This document shows, in pieces, positions 42,296-51,928 of a DNA stretch of 64,000 nt (positions are counted from its first letter, which is position 1; each line of letters begins with the position of its first letter). The stretch spans positions 70,597,053 to 70,661,052 of the forward strand of contig CM060732.1 in the NCBI GenBank assembly GCA_030704615.1, given 5' to 3'. Made by a program: the position numbers and the translations under genes. The notes beneath the pieces were generated by a model that saw nothing but the letters and a program-made list of their open reading frames with translations, was not told where the DNA came from and searched no databases. The stretch is from Takakia lepidozioides. Its lineage: Eukaryota; Streptophyta; Takakiopsida; Takakiales; Takakiaceae.

Positions 42296-44521
42296 TCAAT
42301 TCTTGACTATACTCACAAGCATATCAAGGTTTTCAATATTTAACCTGCACCATCTCAAGCTTGTTATGACACCTGCAATACTAAAAACCCTCTCAGCTTC
42401 AATCTGAGATCCAATTATGCCCAAGATTAGCCGTGCCAAAAATCCCACATACGGAAAGAGAGACTCATGTTCTTTCCACCATTTCAAAGGAGCCACGCAC
42501 TCACCCTCAATTATCTTCGTCCTTCTGAAATGTGATAGTTGTTCTCTCACTACTGTCAATGTCATGTCTTCATTGTGGTCATGCACACCAAATAAGAACA
42601 TCTCGTCCATTGTGGAAGTGGGCTGTGATTGGGCCGGAGTATCCGGATGTAAGACCTTGAAACACTTTACCAAAAGAGGCTCTAACACCATGCTATCATA
42701 TTGGGACACAATATGCAAAGCACGCTCTTTGCCCACATATTGTGATACCAATGACAACCCCTTGTAACGTGGATCAAGCATAAGCGCGAGCATATTGTGA
42801 GCTTTGCGCGATTGAAACCCTTCCAAAAAAGAAAGAAATGGTTCCAAGACATATACCACCTCTCGAGCCATCCGCCATTCCAACAATGTCAACTCTGTTG
42901 AGAAATCCCCCATGCAATGATCCACAGTTGCAGCCCTGGGAGCACTACTTCCTCGCATGTGAATTGTTGTGGCAATGGCTGCATTAAGAGCATCGAACAA
43001 CAGCCAAAATCCCCCAGATTGATTCATAATGCACTCATGAACCACAGGCCCTAGAACTGTAGAAGTTGATTGGGCAATGGCCCACACTTGTGGACTTAGT
43101 GTGCGAGACTGTAGTCTCAATGAGGTTTGCTTAGAGTAACAAGTGATTATGGCTTGCATAAATTCCAAAGTCTCTTGGAAGAGGATCACCTTGGAAGCAA
43201 ACCGTGTCTTCACCGGAGTCTTCAATTTGTGGGGATGAATGCCACTGTCCACACATGCCTTTGCCCATTCTTGTCTCCTTTTGCCCTTTTTTTTTGTCCA
43301 AGTAATGGTTTTTTGCAACTCTGATTGGGCATTTTTTATAGAAACCGATCTCATATCTGCGCATACTTTTGCATCATTTGGTGCATAATGGCAACACTTG
43401 GACATTGCATGCCCAAAACAGCTACCCACAAATGGAGAATCCAACCCCAAACACGCACATGAGACCACCGAATTCAAAGCATTGATCAAAGTGGCCAAGT
43501 TACCTCCCTCATCTTTGACGTAAGCAATAATGCGAGTATTGAGGCCATACTTCACAAGAAGATTGTTGACTTGATGTGCCATGGCAGCCCCAGATGTGTC
43601 AGGTGTCTCAAACATGCCAAGAGTCACATGACATTGCTCCCACTGTTCATTAATAAAGTGCGCTATGATGACAAAAGTGTCAGTTCCCCCTCTTGACATC
43701 CACAAATCAAAACTCACAGAGCAAGTAGCACAACTCTGAAGAGATGGGGACATGTAGCGCTCTTTCGTCTTCTCTGCCAAGATTGGAATGACCTCATTCA
43801 CAAATGTCCGTCGAGAAGGGAAAACAATCCGAGGATTTTGCCTCAACACCATCCTTCTTAGCCAAGGGGATTCTACCAAAGACAGTGGAACCAACTCCTT
43901 TGCAATGAACAAGACTAAATCCTCATTGAACTGCTTCTGTTGATCATCATTTTGGTTGTATGGAGTGGAGCTCAAAAAAAAAAAAACTATGTTTCCAGGA
44001 GTGGGTCCGGACCTCTTTTTTGCTGGCCTACGGACATTCTCAAGTCCTTCATTTTCCCTCTCAATCCACCTACGCAAAACAATGTCATGTTCTTGATCCA
44101 CATGCTTTCGAAGGGCAGAGATATCATTGGTTTTATTATAGATCACAATGCCCTTCTTGCTTGCAGAAGTGACACCAACAGGATGACATAGAACACACCT
44201 CATTTGTTGTGGATTTGTTATATCCACTGGAGCAGAGTCTTTTGTTGCATAGAATGCCCATGTCGAAGCAGTGCGATTGTGGGGCTTCCAAAAATCCCGT
44301 TGTTTTTCAAGTACTGGGAGCTGCGCCTCCACATCCAACACCGTGTGTGATGGCGAAACTGTGGAAGATGACATTGCAGCCGAGGCTTGAGGAGCTGATG
44401 TAAATGAGGCTGCATGATGAGCATCCTCCGCAACATGGCACTCCACCAAAGCTTTCTCATTATCAACATTGATGTCAGGAACAACTTCCCTTTCTAGTTC
44501 ATCGAAAATATTGGGCTCCAT
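42296..44521 (-). CDS. hAT transposase with BED zinc finger, one nonsense codon near the end
   Basis: DNA transposase that would excise and reinsert the element. The ATG at 44,521 (MEPNIFDELEREVVPDIN) is preferred over the upstream one at 44,674 because a TTTTACACAG acceptor lies just before it. The product from there is 741 residues. A BED finger has MRCVLCHP and HVDQEHD. The RNase H-like core has SFDLWMSRGGTDTF (first Asp), IAYVKDEGGNL (second Asp) and CFGHAMSKC. The C-terminal dimerisation domain has GSQIEAERVFSIAG (likely catalytic Glu region) and LRWCRLNIENLDMLVSIVKN. At 42,298-42,296 the codon expected to be Trp (KNW in the family) is TGA. The same frame then stays open for 40 codons (PNDTRVGCFS...NLFEVE) to a second TGA at 42,175-42,173. 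Apart from this the gene is intact. Confidence 0.9.
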   Translation of the reverse strand: MEPNIFDELEREVVPDINVDNEKALVECHVAEDAHHAASFTSAPQASAAMSSSTVSPSHTVLDVEAQLPVLEKQRDFWKPHNRTASTWAFYATKDSAPVDITNPQQMRCVLCHPVGVTSASKKGIVIYNKTNDISALRKHVDQEHDIVLRRWIERENEGLENVRRPAKKRSGPTPGNIVFFFLSSTPYNQNDDQQKQFNEDLVLFIAKELVPLSLVESPWLRRMVLRQNPRIVFPSRRTFVNEVIPILAEKTKERYMSPSLQSCATCSVSFDLWMSRGGTDTFVIIAHFINEQWEQCHVTLGMFETPDTSGAAMAHQVNNLLVKYGLNTRIIAYVKDEGGNLATLINALNSVVSCACLGLDSPFVGSCFGHAMSKCCHYAPNDAKVCADMRSVSIKNAQSELQKTITWTKKKGKRRQEWAKACVDSGIHPHKLKTPVKTRFASKVILFQETLEFMQAIITCYSKQTSLRLQSRTLSPQVWAIAQSTSTVLGPVVHECIMNQSGGFWLLFDALNAAIATTIHMRGSSAPRAATVDHCMGDFSTELTLLEWRMAREVVYVLEPFLSFLEGFQSRKAHNMLALMLDPRYKGLSLVSQYVGKERALHIVSQYDSMVLEPLLVKCFKVLHPDTPAQSQPTSTMDEMFLFGVHDHNEDMTLTVVREQLSHFRRTKIIEGECVAPLKWWKEHESLFPYVGFLARLILGIIGSQIEAERVFSIAGVITSLRWCRLNIENLDMLVSIVKN

Positions 44522-44799
44522 GACATAAAAAGCTTGCGGAACAACTCCTGTGTAAAAACAATGCAAACAAAGAATCCAAAAGGCATTTAATAATTGTGCA
44601 CAACTCATATATTTACAAAAGTTTGGAATGGTATATGGCTGGCCAAAACGAAAGTGTGGGGAGAGACACCGCACTGCTCAATTTATTATTTCATATTGAG
44701 CTGAATGTTACATACATGGCCTACATTTAGATCTACGTTATTTTTTTTATCTAGTATATGTACATTTACATTTTCAAAATACAAAAACTACCTAGCAAG

Positions 44800-46660
44800 T
44801 TGGGGGTGGACCAGTCTTATGCTTCAATGGTCAGCTTGGCTACTTCATGCCTTGGGAAATGATCTACAATGCCCCCACCACATATAAATAAATCAGTCCT
44901 TGTTGTACCACAACATGAAGAGTTATAACTAAAAATTATGAAGCTTTAAAGTGGGGTGATTGTCCACAAGAGGTAGGGGCTGGCTGTCAAGCCTTCTTGA
45001 TATTTGTGCTCCCCTTTCCGAGTTCAAACTTTCACTATGAGAGGAGGAGCAAATCATCCCTCTGTTGTACCACACATTGGAAAAAATAAAATAAAAAACT
45101 AAGCTATTAAAGGGTGGGGGCTTACCATAGGATGAGGGGGCTGGTTAGCGGGCTCTAAACTCGCACTCCTCCTTCTTGTGTGTGATCTACATAGCAACAG
45201 AGTAGGGGGCGGATCAGCCCCTTGCTATGCCAATTTTCTGGGAAAAAAAAAATATGCAACATTGAATTAGAGGCATGCTTACATGTGTGGTGGAACAGGG
45301 GCTGGTTGGCAGGCCTCCCTACTTGCCCTCTTTCCCTCCCATGCACAATCTACAATAGCAAAAGAGCAAGGGGCTCATCAGCTCCTCTTATATCACAAAC
45401 TTAAAATAATTAAGAAAATAAAGAACCATGAAGGGGAAATACACGCAAGTAATGGGGGCTGGTTGGCGGGTCAAGAGGCCTCCTATTTATGCTCCCTTCC
45501 CGAGTGCAACATATCACTATGAGAAAGGGCGAATCAGCCTTTTGTTGTACCACACATTGGAAAGAATAACATTAAAAAACTAAGCTAAAGGGTGGGGGCT
45601 TACTACAAGATGAGTGGGGCTGGTTGACATGCTTTTTTACTTGCACTGGACGTCCTTCTTGTGTGTGATCTGCATTAGCAACGGCTAATCAGCCCTTGCT
45701 ATACCAATTTTATGGAAAAAAAAAATGAAGGGGGATGCTTACATGTGCAGTGCAAGAGGGGCTGGTTTGCCAGCCTTCCTACTTGCCCTCCTTTCCCTCC
45801 CATGCACGATCAGCCGTAGTACAAGAGCAATGGGCTAATCAGCCCCTCTTTTAACAAAAATTTAAACAACTAAAAAAATAAAGCTCAATGAAAGGGAGTT
45901 ACAAGCGGGTAATGGGGGCTGGATGGCAGGTCCCTCCCTGCTTTGGGCTCCCTCCCTCTCATGCAGAATCTGCCATAACAGAAGCCAAAGGGGCTATCTT
46001 ATCAACCCCCAATTGTATCAAGAATTAAATTTTTTTGAAGAAATGGAGGATACTTACCAGTGGGTAATGTGGGCTGGTTGGCGGGGCCCTCCTTGCTTGT
46101 GCTCCCTCCAATGTAAAATCTACCATAGTGGAGCAAGGGGCTATCAGCCGCTTGGTATATCATCAAAGAAAACAGGAAAAATAATAATAAAAAAATAAAA
46201 AAAATGATGATTAATGATTACCATGGACCAAGGGGGCTGGTTGCAGGTGGGGCCCTCCTTACTCGTCCTCCCTACCTCCTGCACCACATGCCATAGCAGA
46301 AAAGGAGGAGGCTGATTAGCTTCATGGTGAACTAAAGCTAAAAACGATAAAATAACCAAAAGTGGTGGATGCTTACCAACAAGGGGTTGGTTAACGACGG
46401 GGCTGGTTGCGCGGGCCCTCCTGCTGGCACTTCCTCCCTCCAATGCGCCACTTACCACAATACAAGAGCATGGGGCCCATTAGCTCCGCTGAACCAAAAA
46501 ATTAAAAAAAAAACAAGAACATGGTGGATGCTCACCAACAACAAGCGACGGCTGGTTGGCAGGGCCCTCCTGCTCACACTCCCTCCCTTTGTGTCCACCA
46601 CATGCCACAGCAGCATAAGAGAGATCAGCCCCCTCTTGTGCGATAAACTGAGAAGAAAAG
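44800..46660. repeat. Tandem array of about 157 bp units inside the hAT element
   Basis: The landmark GGGGCTGGTTGGC and its variants occurs at about 44,978, 45,137, 45,297, 45,452, 45,616, 45,759, 45,914, 46,068, 46,228, 46,396 and 46,548, with mean spacing of about 157. Each unit has the C/T-rich block, an ATCAGCCCC block, an A/T-rich block and a GCTTAC word. On the transposase strand these become a T-rich tract, a ...GCAG-like site and GTAAGC, the order of acceptor, exon and donor. The array lies between the element end and the transposase start, that is, in its 5' leader. Confidence 0.85.
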
Positions 46661-47077
46661 AAACAAACAACACATTAAATCAATCAACCTAAGAGGGAAA
46701 GAGAATGGAGATGGAGATGAAATGAGAGCGAGAGAGAAATCAAACAAATAAAGTAGGAGATGGAGACACGGAACACGAACCTTACCTGGACTGGAGTAGC
46801 GAGCAAGATGTATGCGAGAGAGAGCGAGCTGGATGAGTTGTAGAGACACTTAGGGCTACAGCCCACGGGTGGAACCGGAACCGGAACCGCTTTAGAGTCC
46901 CCAAACCCCGGTTCCCACACATGTGGTCGTAGCTGGAACCGCCGGTTCCGGTTCCCACACAATCCCCAATTTCCGGTTCCGGTTCTGCACAGGCGGGTCC
47001 GGTTCCGGTCCGGTTCCACATAACCAGAACCGGAACCGGCGATTACCCGGGCCCAGGCGGGTAACCGCCCAACACTG

Positions 47078-47335
47078 AAAATAACCTCTTTCAAAGTAAC
47101 CTCGCCGTGAAGGCTTCCGAATGGGACACCGCCCACGGAAGGGGGAGAAGAACATAGGATTAAAGTGATGGAAAAATACATTCCACGAAGCAGCATTTTT
47201 TTCTTAAACACCTGGGAGCGACAGCTCAAAAATCAGGCCCCTTGATAGTGAGAGGAGAAAATAACCTCTTTCACAGTAACCGCGCTATGGAGGCTGAGAA
47301 ATGGGACACCGCCCAGGGTATATTGGACCATGAGA
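47078..47335. repeat. Tandem duplicate flanking the hAT insertion (empty-site paralogue)
   Basis: Right of the element, AAAATAACCTCTTTCA, AGTAACC and ATGGGACACCGCCCA (47,078-47,135) are repeated at about 47,258-47,317 (AAAATAACCTCTTTCA, AGTAACC, ATGGGACACCGCCCA). The second copy is preceded by GTGAGAGGAG, which in the first copy lies on the other side of the hAT (41,421-41,430). So the duplication predates the insertion. Confidence 0.9.
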
Positions 47336-47339
47336 ATCA

Positions 47340-47985
47340 CTTGAACCATCTTAGTGCTGGGCTCCATCCCTTTATCTTTAAAGGGAAAAAGAAAAGAAAA
47401 GAACTTGAACCCAATCTAGGGACATTTATGCAGTTTCCTCTTTATAGCATTAGGGCCTAGTGAGCAACAGAGCCCAAGAAAGAGATTCCCATGTGCAAAG
47501 AAGAAGAAGAAGAAGTAGATGAGGCCTCAAGTTGATTCTAGTTCTCTCATTGAGGGATAAGGAGTGTGTAGATAACCCCCAGAGGGCAACCAATGATAGG
47601 CCTGCTCTCTGACCGCACGTGCCAAGCGAGATTGTAGCCGTTAAGGCGCTTGTTTTGAACTGGGTGGTTGGGTGGGTAGGTGGGTAGTGCGCCTAGTGCG
47701 TGTTGCTTTCAAGGCCGACCCATCGTCACGTTCAAGATGCAGGCACAGCGACAGAGGATCCGAGCAAAAGCTGGTGAATCTGGAGAGCATCTGCCGAGAG
47801 CCTGCAAAAATTAGACTTATGGTCTGCTCATGTTTTTATGCCATTTTCTGTACTCACTTGAGGAAGTTGATCAAGCAAAGCTCCAAAACTTGATTCTTTG
47901 AGTACTGCGAGCATTTCCAATCAACGCCCGGTTGCTTTGCTACGGAGGTACCAAAATCTTGACAGGGTCTGCGCAGTTTAGTGTG
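47340..47985. other. Intergenic, no gene
   Basis: No supported reading frame. A GAAGAAGAAGAAG microsatellite lies at about 47,501-47,515. Sequence just upstream of 47,988 is probably the leader of the next gene model. Confidence 0.4.
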
Positions 47986-47987
47986 AC

Positions 47988-48392
47988 ATGGCAGAAATGG
48001 CGCTTCAAAGCTACACATGTTATCTGCAGCACAGGGAGAATCGGGGATGTTTTAGTAGGAGCTCCTGTTCTTCGCAGAGGCCCGTAGGGGCGCTGTACAC
48101 TGAGGCTCGGTTTAGAAAGACCTGCATGGCAGGCTCTCAGTTCAAGTTTGCCGGAGATGTGAAAATCTTCATATCTTTCCAACCGCGCATCTTCGACTCG
48201 AGAGGAGGCCTTCATCGCCACAGTTCACAGGCCAGTGGCAACAGCAGGATAAACACCACAGTATGCACTCAAAGGAGACACCAACATACAGCACTAGCAT
48301 CCCATGTAGGGGGGGAAGCGGCAATCTCAGAGGACCTTGGCTTCTGGGAAAGACTCAAGGAAGCATGGCGTGTATTGGTTGGCGCTCCCCAG
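47988..48392 (+). CDS. Putative first exon of a plastid protein (MinE-like hint)
   Basis: Open from ATG 47,988 to a GT donor at 48,393 (CCCCAG|GTAGTC), 135 codons. The start is rich in Ser, Arg and Cys and poor in acids (MAEMALQSYTCYLQHRENRG), as in a chloroplast transit peptide. The last 17 residues, LGFWERLKEAWRVLVGA, resemble the start of the MinE domain of plastid-division factor MinE1 (as I recall, GFF.RL..AWKI in plants). No exon for the rest of MinE was found. A candidate next exon at 50,213 does not look like MinE. Exon and downstream parts are duplicated at 61.3-63.6 kb, with decay. Treat as a partial or possibly dead gene. Confidence 0.35.
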
Positions 48393-48559
48393 GTAGTCAT
48401 ATGCGCGTATGTCCGTCACTCAATCTTCAAACGGCTGTGTGTCTTTGTCTCCTGTTCCTACACCTTCATACCCCGCCCGAGTCAGGCTTACTGAATAAGT
48501 AACTGTAGTTTGTAGACGTTCCGTAGTATTTCCTGTCTTCCACAAGGAACTTTCAATCA

Positions 48560-49660
48560 TAACTTGGTCACTGGTACTGTCAGGTTTCTGAAGACCATAC
48601 AGTTTTTCTTATTAATCACTCTGCTGGATTCTGCAGAGGGTTCATTCTTTGATAGAAAAACACATAGGAAAGAAGGAAGAAAGTAAGGTGCAAGAAAATT
48701 GCTAACGTCCAGAAGGGGACCCCAGGACAAAGCAGAACAGAAAACCAGTTGAGCAGCAGGCACTGGGGGTCTCGAAGCAGTAAGTTTCTGCCAAAGACTG
48801 GGTCCCTGAAGAGACAATAGTGTCTTCCTCGGATCTCGTAGTATGCCGGGCAGAGGATGTTCCATTAGCGGGTATCCCACATGACTAGGTGAGTTGGGTC
48901 TCAGCTGCTGGCGGGAGAGATTGCTGTATTATGTGAAGACTTGTTGGGCCTAGAATGTTCCGTAGTAAGCAGATAGATTTTTTTGTTGAGGAGGTACGCT
49001 TGGGCAAATTCTGTAAGCCTGTACAATGGGCAGCATGGCTGGCACATAAATCATAGATTTATAAAAGAGGACAGGGATACGGATGGGCAATGACTCAATT
49101 GGTGGGTGACGATGGAGCTCCTCTGCGTAGGGCCCAAGAACACAATTAACTTTCAGATGTTGCTGACCTGGACATCTGGGAATCCAAACTTAATCTTGTT
49201 TGATGGACTTATTTCGCTGGAGGTGAGTTGTGCTATTGTGCACTCCCTGTAAGCTCGAGACTTCAGATTGTGGAGTCGTAACATTATCACTGATTGCAAT
49301 CTCTTCTGATGGAGGGCATAACATGTCCATTCTTACACGTCTGACCTGAGGATACCTTTTCTACAGAAAAATCAGTTCAAAGCGCGATTTACGAGGCTGC
49401 TTATACGCGATCGTGGATTCAACTCTACCAATCTTTCCCGATTGTATAACGCGGTTAGTAGCTTCGTCTTGTTGTAGCCTTGGATCTTTCATGATGTTGC
49501 AGCTGGCCTTCATTTATTGGCAATGCTGCTAGGGGTGTTTTCTCTCATACAGGGGATTGGTAAAAGCAGTTAAGTCACTTCCCATTCAGAGCTCATTTGC
49601 ATCGCAAATTGACCGAGGGTCTGCCAATGTGCCTTGGAATAACACAATGATTCCTCTAAT
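48560..49660 (-). mobile_element. LINE 3' fragment
   Basis: Minus-strand CPAYYEIRGRHYCLFRDPVF matches the LINE C-terminal region also seen at 53.2 kb (CPLYYEIRGRFHCLLRG). Further up come degraded RT-side codons (VIQSGKIGRVESTI, KRYPQVRRVRMDMLCP). It sits between the putative plastid-protein exons, and an inverted homologue is at 61,360-62,250. There is no intact frame. Confidence 0.65.
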
Positions 49661-50212
49661 CTCTGGCAGGCAAAGGGAGCGATAATGGAACATGTGGACT
49701 TGGAAGATCAAGATTTAGAGGTTTTTGACATTATTGTTCTCCCCTGTTTTGATTAACTTTGTTTTTCACCTAGTGCTGGGTGAGGATCACCACTGATGGC
49801 TCCTTTCTCTTTGAGTGTCCCTCTTCTTAGAAAGTTTACCTGGAAGATGACAAGTTTGATTCCCTAGTGTTCTATTAAAATAAAAACTTACTGTGGTCAG
49901 AGCAAAGAGAACTGGTAGATAGATCACTAAGACCATGCTTCAATGGAGAGGAAGAGTGCCCTAGGAGATGCCAAGTAGGTGTCAGATGCATTTCATGCAA
50001 GTCTCTGATAGATTTGAATTCAAATGGAGGTCCTGTGTATAAAAGACAGAAGATATCAGTAAGGTTAGCACGGGGTGACAATCACAGCTGACTCTTCTGC
50101 TGACTACTGAACCAAGTTAGAGCCACATGCAATTGGGTCTGGCATAAGTTGAGCAAGTATTTACGAGGATGATGAGAGAGAGATCTGAGCTACTGTCATC
50201 ATTGACTTTCAG

Positions 50213-50592
50213 GTCACAGCAGCTGTCCAAAGGCTTGGGGAGGTCCAACTATATTTTCATGTGAGACGACTGAAGAGTGACCTCCTAATCGAGAACTACA
50301 CTGAGGAGGCTGAATCAGAGTTCAGACCCACTATTGCATCGCACTTGCTATGGGAAAACCCTACACCATCTATGCAGACTTGCGAAAGAGTAATAACAGA
50401 ATTCAATGAGGATCTGGGTCAGACTCATTTGGGGCACATGACAGACTCAATAATACCCCGCCCAAGCATGTTTGACGAAAATGAAGAGAAGGTACCCACA
50501 AACACCATGGCCACACGACTCCAAAGAAGATGGAGAGAAGGTGGAAGTGATCGTGTTACAGAATCTGGATCGAGGACTCAGAGTGACTAAAA
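50213..50592 (+). pseudogene. Exon-like segment of unknown protein, duplicated at 63.3 kb
   Basis: A GACTTTCAG acceptor at 50,212 opens a frame VTAAVQRLGEVQLYFHVRRL, SDLLIENYTEEAESEFRPTI and on to 50,590. The homologue at 63,336-63,570 keeps the same acceptor and VTAAVQRLREVQPYFHVRQV but has lost about 120 bp. Both copies share TTTGACGAAAATGAAGAGAA further on. The family is unknown. It is in phase (0) with the putative exon at 47,988-48,392 and duplicated with it, so the two probably belong to one former gene. Confidence 0.4.
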
Positions 50593-51928
50593 CCAGTTAT
50601 GGTGAACAGGGAGACGTCTTGGTCACACTTTGGTTTAATATCATTGTGTTGACTACCACTAATGGCTGTTGCTCGAAGGTCCTCCATTAGCCTGGCATAA
50701 ATATTGCAGACATGTTTGCTTTAGTTTTCCACTATATCATTGATCTCCTGTTGTGTTAGTTTGCATACAATTGTAAACAAATGTGTAGGGTAGTATAATT
50801 TGTACCATAACTGCTCCCTCTGTGCTCCTTATGATGTTTCAAGAGATCTTGAACTGGGAAATAATGATGTGTCCATTTGATGCGGTCAGGAGCTTTCGCT
50901 TGTCCTGATCTGTCTGTTGCTGCGAGGTCATGTTTGATTGAGATTGCATAGTATGTCATCATGCCCTGCGTACTTGAAAGGTCATTTGGCATCTGATCCG
51001 GGTTGAAGACTGGGATCTTGGTCTTCTGGTGGACTTGCAATTTTTATTGCTGAGCTTGGGCTATCAGGGACGACCGAGAAAGAGCTCTATTCAGGAAATG
51101 GAAAGATGGAAATGTTGGGGTGGTTAACATATCCCTTTCCTCGAATCTTGAACACTTTCAACAAAAAAGGAATCAGCAATTTTGGAGGTCTACAACATCC
51201 TGATTGTTACACTTTAATTCAATTTCGAGTTTCCATGTCTGAAAGTTATCCTCTTCCAATAAGTTTGAATCGGATGCACAATGTAGCACTTGCAAAAGGA
51301 AAGTAACATGTATGGGAAAACACCAAAACGAGGAAGGATCCACCATTTTCCAGTCTAAACACATCTGCACACCGTTGCCTTCTTCATTGTTGTCCTAGAT
51401 ATGCAGAAACCCAAAATTGGAGTGCATGGCAGTGTTAAGTGTGTTGTTAGGGTGTCCGGATGCCCTGACAGTCAATAATTCGTTCCTTACGCAATCCATT
51501 TCATGGGTAGTCAATCTGCTATAAAACTTGCAAGCCATATTTACATATCTCCAACTTTTGGTTACTAGAAGCAAAGTCCTTGGAAATGTCTGTCACCATG
51601 AGTGTCAAATTAAAAAACTGCAGTCTGACAGGTATGGTGTAACAACATGAGATGGTTTAGCTGTACTTGCCAGTTGCCTACACCTGGTAGTCATCTCTGG
51701 TGCTTGAAGAGGATTGATGTGCATAAACTTTCCAGTTCCTGAACAAGAGGACTTTTTGGTGCATGTTCATATCCTGAAAAGCTGCTCAATTTCTGGACGA
51801 CATCATCACATTGAATCTGGGAAGCACCTGGCACACCATGCTCAAAACCTGACATGCACTGCATCTACTAGTGCAAGCATAGCAGTCGGTGTTCAGTCTG
51901 CCCATGGTTTGTAGATGTTTTAGTGGTT
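50593..51928. other. Intergenic, 3' side of MAD2
   Basis: No gene is supported. Frames at 50,756-51,040 (minus) and 51,106-51,306 (plus) have no motif. The MAD2 polyadenylation region should lie just left of 51,929. Confidence 0.4.

Larger units (their letters stand above)
41439..47077 (-). mobile_element. Full-length hAT DNA transposon
   Basis: Both ends carry CAGTGTTGGGCGGTT as a perfect 15 bp terminal inverted repeat (41,439-41,453, and its complement 47,063-47,077). The flanking 8 bp are identical: AAAATAAC at 41,431-41,438 and 47,078-47,085. An 8 bp duplication and a CAGTG start are hallmarks of the hAT superfamily. The 5.64 kb element encodes a transposase on the minus strand, holds a tandem array upstream of it, and has GGTTCCGGTTCC-type clusters inside both ends. 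The terminal and target sequences have not decayed, so the insertion is fairly young. Confidence 0.95.

Noticed and set aside
44522-44674. Upstream ATG of the hAT transposase
   Set aside because: The added 51 residues look non-coding, and a splice acceptor lies just before the ATG at 44,521; the upstream part is probably intron.
50213-50592. Second MinE exon
   Set aside because: VTAAVQRLGEVQ... does not match the MinE core or its C-terminal strands; only the EKV words are shared, which is too little.
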